The translations under genes and the position numbers were made by a program. The notes beneath the pieces were generated by a model. It made no database searches. It had not been told where the DNA came from and worked only from the letters and a program-made list of their open reading frames with translations. A DNA stretch of 7,098 bases. Source: Bdellovibrio sp. GTDB lineage: Bacteria > Bdellovibrionota > Bdellovibrionia > Bdellovibrionales > Bdellovibrionaceae. Below, piece after piece: positions 1 through 4,411 of this stretch (positions within the stretch are counted from its first letter, which is position 1; each line of letters opens with the position of its first letter). The stretch lies in contig JAGIAF010000181.1 of NCBI GenBank assembly GCA_017745015.1, positions 1-7,098 of the forward strand. Direction: 5' to 3'.

Positions 1-1
1 G

Positions 2-730
2 AGACAGGGTGTGATGACTCCGCTTATCGAGCGCAACACGGCGATTCCTACTAAGAAATCACAAGTGTTCTCGACAGCAGCAGACAACCAACCAGCGGTA
101 GACATCCACGTTCTTCAAGGTGAGCGTAAGATGGCTGGCGACAACAAAACGTTGGGCCGTTTCGAGCTAGTGGGTATTCCACCAGCTCCACGTGGTGTGC
201 CTCAAGTTGAAGTAACATTCGACATGGACGCCAACGGTATCCTTCACGTTTCTGCGAAAGATATGTCTTCTGGTAAAACTCAGCAGATCAAGATCACTGC
301 ACAAAGTGGTATGTCTGAAGCGGAAATCAAACAAGCCGTTGCAGATGCTGAAGGTCACGCAGAAGAAGATAAACGTAAAGCAGAAGCAGTTACGAACAGA
401 AACAACTTGGACAACTTGGTTTACCAAACCGAGAAATTGATCAAAGATTCTGGTTCGCAATTGCCAGAGGCTGAAGTTAAAAAAGCAAACGATGCGATTG
501 CTGATGCGAAAAAAGTTCTTGAGAACAAATCCGCAGACGCAGCTCAGTTGAAAACTGCTTTCGATACACTTCAATCTTTGACTCACACAATGACTTCTGA
601 GCTTTACAAAAAGCAAGGAGCTCAACCAGGTGCGGAAGCTTCCGGCAATAACGGTGGCGGCCAACCAGGCGGCGAGAAAAAAGATGGCGGCGACGACGTG
701 ATCGACGCTGACTATAAAGACGTGAACTAA
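2..730 (+). CDS. dnaK: Chaperone protein DnaK (Hsp70), C-terminal part, 5' end cut by window
   Basis: DnaK is the cytoplasmic ATP-driven Hsp70 chaperone that works with DnaJ and GrpE. Only the end of the nucleotide-domain linker side onward is missing from view; what is present starts at the substrate-binding beta domain. Recognisable blocks are VMTPLIERNT, IPTKKSQVFSTAADNQ, HVLQGER, the PAPRG motif, VTFDMDANGILHVSAKD and SGKTQ. These are followed by the helical lid (from about MSEAEIKQAV to ELYKKQ). The tail is a flexible Gly/Gln-rich stretch ending in DDVIDADYKDVN, which matches the usual DDVVDAE-type DnaK terminus. The reading frame is intact from base 8 to the TAA at 728-730. A GTG at 11 is an internal Val codon, not a start. 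The two codons before base 8 (R, Q) do not fit the conserved family sequence; see findings. A terminator follows immediately, and no dnaJ is seen downstream. Family assignment is essentially certain. Confidence 0.97.
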   Translation, partial: RQGVMTPLIERNTAIPTKKSQVFSTAADNQPAVDIHVLQGERKMAGDNKTLGRFELVGIPPAPRGVPQVEVTFDMDANGILHVSAKDMSSGKTQQIKITAQSGMSEAEIKQAVADAEGHAEEDKRKAEAVTNRNNLDNLVYQTEKLIKDSGSQLPEAEVKKANDAIADAKKVLENKSADAAQLKTAFDTLQSLTHTMTSELYKKQGAQPGAEASGNNGGGQPGGEKKDGGDDVIDADYKDVN

Positions 731-742
731 GTCTAAAAAATC

Positions 743-773
743 AAAGCCGGGGCAAAACCCCGGCTTTTTTTTT
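743..773 (+). terminator. Intrinsic terminator after dnaK
   Basis: A perfect 10-bp stem (AAAGCCGGGG at 743-752 with CCCCGGCTTT at 758-767) closes a 5-nt CAAAA loop and runs into nine T residues (765-773). It begins 12 nt after the dnaK stop codon. The A-rich flank on the left (735-740) means the hairpin might also work weakly on the opposite strand. The T-tract ends only 10 nt before the next start codon. Confidence 0.95.
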
Positions 774-783
774 GAGGTTTGAG

Positions 784-1386
784 ATGGAACTGCAAGAAGT
801 CTTTGAAAATGCCAGAAGCCAAAAGCTGAAGCGCGGTGATGTGATTTACAAAATGGGCGACAAGCCAGAAAATCTCTATTTCCTCAAAGAGGGCTTGGTT
901 GGTCTTGTCGTTTGGGGAGAGTCAGGGCGTGATCATCTCGTCCGGCTGTTTAAAGCAGGACAAATTTTTGGTCATCGCAGTTTTTTTGCGCAGGAAAAAT
1001 ACCATGCGTCCGCGACAGTTTTGCAAGACACAGAAATTTTAGTTCTATCGAAGCAAGAAATGCGTGAGCGCATGAAAGGCAATTGTGATTTAGCTGAAAA
1101 GTTACTTGAAACTTTGGCGCGAGAGTTGCGTCTTTCAGAGCAACGCCAAGTGGTGCTGACAGAGAAAGACGTCACCGCCAGAATCGCTGAGGCAGTGGTG
1201 TATTTTAAAGAGCTTCATCCCACGCACTCGTGGACTCGGCAAGAGATTGCAGATTTTTGCGGGACGACGACACCGACGGTGATCAGAACCTTGGCGAAAT
1301 TCGTGGATGACGGCCTCATTGATCAACGAGGCCGTGAGATCGTAATTCTAAAAAAAGAGGAACTATTGGCGCAGGGGCATCTTTAG
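784..1386 (+). CDS. Crp/Fnr-family transcriptional regulator, atypical (non-cAMP, non-FeS)
   Basis: A 200-aa regulator with an N-terminal cyclic-nucleotide-binding beta-roll (about residues 14-95), a dimerisation helix (about 100-125) and a C-terminal winged helix-turn-helix (about 149-188; WTRQEIADFCG then TTTPTVIRTL). ATG 784 is chosen because GAGG (774-777) lies 6 nt upstream; an in-frame TTG at 772 lies inside the terminator T-tract and is unlikely. In the effector pocket the CRP Glu72 position is His64 and the Arg82 position is Ala75, so cAMP binding is unlikely. Only two cysteines exist (C101, C159), so there is no FNR-type [4Fe-4S] cluster. In the recognition helix the CRP Arg180-Glu181 pair is Thr163-Pro164, so its operator probably differs from TGTGA. 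The gene faces the persulfide dioxygenase gene and overlaps it by 24 bp tail to tail. I infer, without direct proof, that it regulates the sulfur genes. Family assignment is firm; effector and targets are unknown. Confidence 0.93.
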   Translation: MELQEVFENARSQKLKRGDVIYKMGDKPENLYFLKEGLVGLVVWGESGRDHLVRLFKAGQIFGHRSFFAQEKYHASATVLQDTEILVLSKQEMRERMKGNCDLAEKLLETLARELRLSEQRQVVLTEKDVTARIAEAVVYFKELHPTHSWTRQEIADFCGTTTPTVIRTLAKFVDDGLIDQRGREIVILKKEELLAQGHL

Positions 1387-2229
1387 GTAACTCACGCCAT
1401 TGTCCTCTGCCGGTGGCAAGTGGCCTGCGCGAATATTGATCTGAATACTTGGCAGTAAAAGTTTCGGCGCGCTTAAAGTCGCATCACGTTTCGTTCTAAA
1501 CTCGACGAACTCCGCCTTAGTCGTTTGGCCCTTCAACTGAATGTTTTCAGTTTTCTGCTGACCTACAGTGGTTTCAAATTTCAATTCACGGCCGTTCGGC
1601 TGATAATCATGGCCTACGAAAATGCGCGTGGAGTCCGGCAGCGCATAGATCTTTCCATTCACAGAATCGTACAACGCTTCAGCGCTTCCCGCTGGGAAGT
1701 CGCAGCGGCCAGTGCCGGAGTCTGGCATAAAGATCGAGTCTCCCGTAAAAAGAGCATCTTCAATCAAATAAGACGCGCAGGCCGGAGTGTGGCCCGGGGT
1801 AAAGAACACTTTGATTTTGAGTGAACCTGCCTCCAGGACTTGGCCCTCCTTCAGAAGGACGTCAAAGTCGACGCCAAAGACATTGAAGTCTTTAGGCATA
1901 TTGAAAACCGGTTTAAAAATCTTTTGCACTTCGGTGATGCGCTCGCCAATGGCCACCTTGATATCTGGAAAGAACTTTTTAAAGAGCTGTGAACTGGAAA
2001 GATGATCCGCATGGGCGTGAGTTTCCATCACAAAGTGTGGTTGAAGTTTATTCTCTTTTAAATAAGCAACGACTTGGTCCAAAGATTTGGTCGTAAGTTT
2101 TGAGGCTGCTTGATCATAGTCCCAAACCGGATCGATAACGACAGCATCCAGAGTCTTTGGATCATGCACCACATAAGTCAGTGTGGACGTCGCTGGGTCA
2201 AAGAAGTGTTGGATATGGATCTTGTTCAT
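1363..2229 (-). CDS. blh: Persulfide dioxygenase, ETHE1/Blh-type metallo-beta-lactamase-fold protein
   Basis: A 288-aa cytoplasmic protein of the metallo-beta-lactamase fold. Family members bind one mononuclear Fe(II) and oxidise glutathione persulfide with O2 to sulfite plus GSH. Visible signatures: HAHADH at residues 71-76, TPGHT with H147, FTGDSIF with D164, GTGRCDF (172-178) and VGHDYQPNGRE with H207. By analogy with ETHE1 the iron ligands should be H71, H147 and D164. The RCDFPAG form and the LPDSTRIFVGHDYQPNGRE stretch resemble the Blh (BigR-controlled) subgroup more than mitochondrial ETHE1. No fused rhodanese or DUF442 domain is present; a rhodanese is encoded separately and divergently 135 bp away. 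ATG 2229 is chosen because AAGGAG lies 7 nt upstream; a 60-codon upstream extension would run into the rhodanese gene and is rejected. The last 24 bp overlap the convergent regulator gene, with no terminator between them. Exact substrate is inferred from the family. Confidence 0.93.
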   Translation of the reverse strand: MNKIHIQHFFDPATSTLTYVVHDPKTLDAVVIDPVWDYDQAASKLTTKSLDQVVAYLKENKLQPHFVMETHAHADHLSSSQLFKKFFPDIKVAIGERITEVQKIFKPVFNMPKDFNVFGVDFDVLLKEGQVLEAGSLKIKVFFTPGHTPACASYLIEDALFTGDSIFMPDSGTGRCDFPAGSAEALYDSVNGKIYALPDSTRIFVGHDYQPNGRELKFETTVGQQKTENIQLKGQTTKAEFVEFRTKRDATLSAPKLLLPSIQINIRAGHLPPAEDNGVSYLKMPLRQ

Positions 2230-2236
2230 ATTGAGA

Positions 2237-2242
2237 CTCCTT
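2237..2242 (-). promoter_or_regulatory. Ribosome binding site fixing the persulfide dioxygenase start
   Basis: On the minus strand AAGGAG lies 7 nt before the ATG at 2229-2227. It sets the start at MNKIHIQHFF and argues against the long upstream in-frame extension reaching about 2409. Confidence 0.85.
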
Positions 2243-2284
2243 AAAAATATCCCGGGGATCACTGTCCCAGAATAGAGCTTAAAA

Positions 2285-2313
2285 CTCACAACCGTTATGT
2301 CGGCCATCATAAT
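2285..2313 (+). promoter_or_regulatory. Candidate sigma70-type promoter of the rhodanese-YeeE-TauE operon
   Basis: The -35 element CTCACA (4 of 6 to TTGACA) and the -10 element CATAAT (5 of 6 to TATAAT) are separated by 17 nt. The predicted leader is about 45 nt and carries the AAGGAG site of the first gene. It was found by eye and is not scored. Confidence 0.4.
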
Positions 2314-2350
2314 AAGCTCAGCAAGAATAGCTTTAGGATGGGTGCATGTG

Positions 2351-2356
2351 AAGGAG
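2351..2356 (+). promoter_or_regulatory. Ribosome binding site fixing the rhodanese start
   Basis: AAGGAG lies 8 nt before ATG 2365. It rules out the in-frame ATG at 2338, which would place this site inside the coding region and has no good site of its own. Confidence 0.85.
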
Positions 2357-2364
2357 AAAGATTT

Positions 2365-2679
2365 ATGCGCGAGATTACTTGTCAGGAGCTGCAAAAACGA
2401 ATCCACCAAGTACGCATTGTTGATGTCCGCACGCCCGAGGAATATACCGGAGAATTAGGACACATCGCCCAAGCGGAGCTTGTGCCTTTGGGGCCAGCGT
2501 TAATAGACTTTTTAAAGTCGCAGCCCTTGAACGAGGAGATTGTCTTTGTCTGTCGAAGTGGGGCACGCTCTGGACAGACAACGCTCTTGAGTGAAGAAAT
2601 GGGTTTCACTAGAACTTTTAACATGATCGGTGGAATGTTGAAATGGAACGAACTGAAATTTGCGACGGAAGGAACATAA
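2365..2679 (+). CDS. Single-domain rhodanese-like sulfurtransferase
   Basis: A 104-aa single-domain rhodanese, a usual length for the GlpE/PspE-like class. Such proteins carry sulfane sulfur as a cysteine persulfide and pass it between thiosulfate, thiols or cyanide. Landmarks: VDVRTPEEY (residues 19-27), the active-site loop C63-R-S-G-A-R-S69 and the C-terminal GGMLKW motif (89-94). The active-site cysteine is present, so the protein should be catalytically competent. No signal peptide is visible, so it is probably cytoplasmic. It is the first gene of a four-gene operon and is divergent from the persulfide dioxygenase. In that setting it probably uses dioxygenase-made sulfite or persulfide to make or consume thiosulfate; this coupling is inference. 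Its stop codon is 1 nt before the next start, and its 3' end carries that gene's ribosome binding site. Confidence 0.93.
   Translation: MREITCQELQKRIHQVRIVDVRTPEEYTGELGHIAQAELVPLGPALIDFLKSQPLNEEIVFVCRSGARSGQTTLLSEEMGFTRTFNMIGGMLKWNELKFATEGT
2669..2673 (+). promoter_or_regulatory. Ribosome binding site of YeeE half 1, inside the rhodanese coding end
   Basis: AAGGA lies 7 nt before ATG 2681 and wholly within the last codons of the rhodanese gene. With 1 nt between stop and start this suggests translational coupling. It favours ATG 2681 over an in-frame TTG at 2660. Confidence 0.7.
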
Positions 2680-2680
2680 A

Positions 2681-3103
2681 ATGATGCAATCGATTTTAAT
2701 GGCTCTGGCCGGCGGTGCGCTGATTGGTGTGGCGGCATCTTTAATGCTGCTATTTAACGGACGAGTGACGGGGATTAGTGGAATCACCAATGGACTTCTG
2801 AGTTATGTCAAAGGCGATTACCTGTGGCGCTTCGCTTTTGTTTTAGGATTGATTCTTGGCGGAGTGGTCCTTGGTGCAACTCATCCGGAAATGTTCGTCA
2901 ATACCACTAACAGAACTTCAGTTATGGTGGCTATCGCCGGAGTCATTGTCGGCTTTGGCACTGTCTTAGGAAGCGGCTGTACCAGTGGTCATGGCGTTTG
3001 TGGTATCTCACGCCTGTCGCCGCGATCGTTGATTGCCACCGGTGTTTTCATGGTAGTGGGAATGCTTGCCGCTACTGTCTTAAAATTTGTGATCGGAGCT
3101 TAA
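2681..3103 (+). CDS. YeeE/YedE-family membrane protein, N-terminal half-type (PmpA-like)
   Basis: A 140-aa integral inner-membrane protein of the YeeE/YedE (sulf_transp) family, in the split, half-length form. About four hydrophobic segments are seen (roughly residues 4-26, 50-66, 80-97 and 116-138). The diagnostic motif is GSGCTSGHGVCG (97-108), with C100 and C107. In full-length YeeE thiosulfate transporters, conserved cysteines in the pore relay thiosulfate by transient contacts; C100 is the likely equivalent of one of them. ATG 2681 is preferred for its AAGGA site; a second ATG follows directly at 2684. The gene lies between rhodanese and the partner half, with 1-nt gaps on both sides, so the two halves probably form one transporter. 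Cargo is thiosulfate or another sulfur species by family and context, not proven. Confidence 0.92.
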   Translation: MMQSILMALAGGALIGVAASLMLLFNGRVTGISGITNGLLSYVKGDYLWRFAFVLGLILGGVVLGATHPEMFVNTTNRTSVMVAIAGVIVGFGTVLGSGCTSGHGVCGISRLSPRSLIATGVFMVVGMLAATVLKFVIGA

Positions 3104-3104
3104 G

Positions 3105-3542
3105 ATGTTTCAGCATAAGCATTTTCAAGTCATAGCTGCTTTTTCCGTAGGTTTGATTTTTTCATTGGGACTGGGAATTTCGGGAATGACTCAGCCTCAG
3201 AAGGTCATTGGTTTTCTGCAACTAGGAGAAGGGTGGGACCCTTCCTTGATGTTTGTGATGATGGGCGCGATTCCAGTCCATGCTCTGGTTTACTATTTCG
3301 TTCGTGGTAAGAAGACGCCGCTCTTTGATTCTAAATGGCATGTTCCAACCTCGCGCGAGATCACCAAGCCGTTGGTGATAGGAAGTGCGCTGTTTGGTTT
3401 TGGATGGGCCTTGGGAGGCTTTTGTCCGGGACCTGCATTGACCTCTGCAGGAGCCGGTGCACCCAGTGCTGTGATTTTTGTAATATTCATGTTTGTTGGA
3501 ATGATTCTTCGGCGAGTTTATCAGCGTTTCTCGAAAAGCTAA
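3105..3542 (+). CDS. YeeE/YedE-family membrane protein, second half-type (PmpB/DUF6691-like)
   Basis: A 145-aa integral membrane protein that complements the preceding half. Landmarks are GLGISGMTQPQKVIGFL (residues 22-38) and GFGWALGGFCPGPAL (98-112) with C107, the form seen in the C-terminal half of YeeE-type transporters. Hydrophobic segments lie roughly at 9-28, 47-66, 88-106 and 119-137. Start ATG 3105 follows the previous stop by 1 nt and is served by CGGAG (3094-3098), which lies inside the upstream gene. This implies coupled translation and near-equal amounts of the two halves. It likely pairs with the preceding protein to move thiosulfate or a related sulfur compound across the inner membrane; the direction of transport is not visible from sequence. 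The family call is confident, the substrate is inference. Confidence 0.91.
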   Translation: MFQHKHFQVIAAFSVGLIFSLGLGISGMTQPQKVIGFLQLGEGWDPSLMFVMMGAIPVHALVYYFVRGKKTPLFDSKWHVPTSREITKPLVIGSALFGFGWALGGFCPGPALTSAGAGAPSAVIFVIFMFVGMILRRVYQRFSKS

Positions 3543-3555
3543 AATGAGGTGATTC

Positions 3556-4341
3556 ATGGAGATGTTGGGATATTTTGGAGCAACCTTAATCGGAATTTCT
3601 TTGGGATTTTTAGGCGGTGGAGGTTCGATTCTGGCTGTACCTTTGCTAGTCTATATTTTTAAGATTCCCGCGAGCAATGCCACACTTTATTCGCTGTTCA
3701 TCGTCGGCTTGACCAGTCTTATCGGATTTTCTCGAGCCGCATTGCGAGAGCAAGTGAGTCTGCGGGCGTTGTTCAGTTTTGCGGTTCCCAGTTTGCTGGG
3801 AGTTTTGTTAGTGCGCAGAATTTTGCTGCCGCTGATGCCCGTGAGTTTTGATCTGGGGGTGTTAAGCTTCTCTAAAGATACCTTAATCATGACTGCATTT
3901 GCCGTGGTGATGTTGCTAGCTTCGTTAGCGATGATTCGCCCACAAAAAAGTTCTGCCGCAGAAGCACCCGACCCTTGGAGCAGGGCCATGGCCAAAGCGT
4001 TGGGGGTCGGGGCGGTCACAGGTTTTGTTGGCGCCGGGGGTGGATTTTTGATTGTTCCTGCTTTGGTGGTCATGAGTCGCATCCCCATGAAGGTCGCGGT
4101 GGGGACTTCTTTAGGTGTTATTGCTTTTAATTCCCTCATCGGATTTGCCGGCGATGCTATGGGCGGAATAAGTATTGATTACTTCTTTTTGGTGAAGTTA
4201 TCTGTTTTGGCTGTTGCGGGATTATTCTTAGGATCTTATTGGGGACAAAATACCTCCGAGAAGTCTTTAAAACCTCTTTTTGGCTACTTCACTCTTGTGG
4301 TCGGTGCGTTGATCTTTATGGCGCAGTTTTCAAAAAACTAA
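3556..4341 (+). CDS. TauE/SafE-family permease (probable sulfite/sulfonate transporter)
   Basis: A 261-aa inner-membrane permease of the TauE/SafE (DUF81) family, normal in length. The internal duplication typical of the family is plain: first repeat FLGGGGSILAVPLLV (residues 18-32), second repeat FVGAGGGFLIVPALVV (157-172), each followed by a helix with T-x-S/L-x-x-x (NATLYSLFIVG; VGTSLGVIAFNS). About eight hydrophobic segments can be drawn, with a polar linker at about 128-145. ATG 3556 has GAGGT 5 nt upstream; ATG 3562 is a weaker alternative. It is the last gene of the rhodanese-YeeE operon, 13 nt after the preceding stop. Family members export sulfite or sulfoacetate or import sulfur-containing organics. 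Beside a persulfide dioxygenase, sulfite export is the simplest reading, but this is inference. No ordinary terminator follows it. Confidence 0.9.
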   Translation: MEMLGYFGATLIGISLGFLGGGGSILAVPLLVYIFKIPASNATLYSLFIVGLTSLIGFSRAALREQVSLRALFSFAVPSLLGVLLVRRILLPLMPVSFDLGVLSFSKDTLIMTAFAVVMLLASLAMIRPQKSSAAEAPDPWSRAMAKALGVGAVTGFVGAGGGFLIVPALVVMSRIPMKVAVGTSLGVIAFNSLIGFAGDAMGGISIDYFFLVKLSVLAVAGLFLGSYWGQNTSEKSLKPLFGYFTLVVGALIFMAQFSKN

Positions 4342-4357
4342 TCAGAGACATTTAGTA

Positions 4358-4385
4358 TTGACCTCACTCTTGAGGGGAATAGGAT
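4358..4385 (+). promoter_or_regulatory. Candidate sigma70-type promoter of acs
   Basis: TTGACC (4358-4363, 5 of 6 to consensus) is followed after 16 nt by TAGGAT (4380-4385, 4 of 6). GATAAA (4383-4388) at 19 nt is an alternative -10. Transcription would begin near 4392, leaving a leader of about 20 nt that contains only the right arm of the inverted repeat. Found by eye. Confidence 0.45.
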
Positions 4386-4400
4386 AAATACTCAAGGTGT

Positions 4401-4404
4401 GAGG
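4401..4404 (+). promoter_or_regulatory. acs ribosome binding site inside an inverted-repeat arm
   Basis: GAGG lies 7 nt before ATG 4412 and is the only good ribosome binding site. It is part of the right arm of the inverted repeat, so it would be base-paired in any transcript that also contains the left arm. Confidence 0.7.
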
Positions 4405-4411
4405 TCAAATT

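Larger units (their letters stand above)
2230..2364. promoter_or_regulatory. Divergent intergenic control region between dioxygenase and rhodanese operon
   Basis: This 135-bp gap must hold the start signals for both divergent units. On the plus strand a candidate promoter is CTCACA (2285-2290), 17 nt, CATAAT (2308-2313), giving transcription near 2320. A 13-bp imperfect palindrome of pattern GAGnTTnAAnCTC (2275-2287) overlaps the proposed -35. A GGGA-N6-TCCC repeat (2255-2268) lies in the dioxygenase leader. No convincing minus-strand -10/-35 pair was found. Operator function is inferred from position and symmetry only. Confidence 0.5.
4358..4408 (+). repeat. Imperfect inverted repeat covering acs promoter and ribosome binding site
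   Basis: The outer arms TTGACCTCAC (4358-4367) and GTGAGGTCAA (4399-4408) are perfectly complementary over 10 bp. The inner arms CTTGAG (4369-4374) and CTCAAG (4391-4396) add 6 bp after a small asymmetric bulge (1 nt against 2, with a possible G-U pair). The loop is 16 nt. The right arm ends 3 nt before the acs ATG and contains its GAGG site, which would pair with CCTC of the left arm. No T-tract follows, so it is not an ordinary terminator. Each side also holds its own small palindrome (CCTCA-N4-TGAGG at 4362-4375; CTCA-N5-TGAG at 4391-4403). It could be an operator, an RNA switch on read-through transcripts, or both. Confidence 0.85.

Noticed and set aside
11..13. GTG as a start codon for a 239-aa protein
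   Set aside because: It encodes the conserved Val of the DnaK GVMTPL segment; the gene clearly continues to the left of the window.
167..664. 165-aa open frame antisense to dnaK
   Set aside because: It lies wholly opposite a strongly conserved coding region and its translation is Phe/Cys-rich without any recognisable domain; it is a shadow frame.
1525..2005. Two open frames on the plus strand opposite the dioxygenase gene
   Set aside because: No domain, no ribosome site, and they overlap each other and a confident gene; antisense shadows.
2255..2268. GGGA-N6-TCCC inverted repeat in the dioxygenase leader
   Set aside because: Arms of 4-5 bp are too short to claim an operator or hairpin on their own; mentioned only within the control region.
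2286..2303. TCACA half-site that might be half of a CRP/FNR box
   Set aside because: The matching second half is absent, and the local Crp/Fnr protein has a changed recognition helix, so a classical site is not supported.
2230..2409. 60-codon upstream extension of the dioxygenase frame
   Set aside because: It would run through the divergent control region into the rhodanese gene, lacks family similarity and has no ribosome site, while ATG 2229 has a strong one.
3687..4139. 150-aa open frame antisense to the TauE gene
   Set aside because: The translation is low in conserved pattern and lies opposite clear permease repeats; shadow frame.
4358..4408. The inverted repeat as an ordinary intrinsic terminator for tauE
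   Set aside because: The loop is long, the stem is AT-mixed with a bulge, and no T-tract follows the right arm, which instead ends at the acs start.
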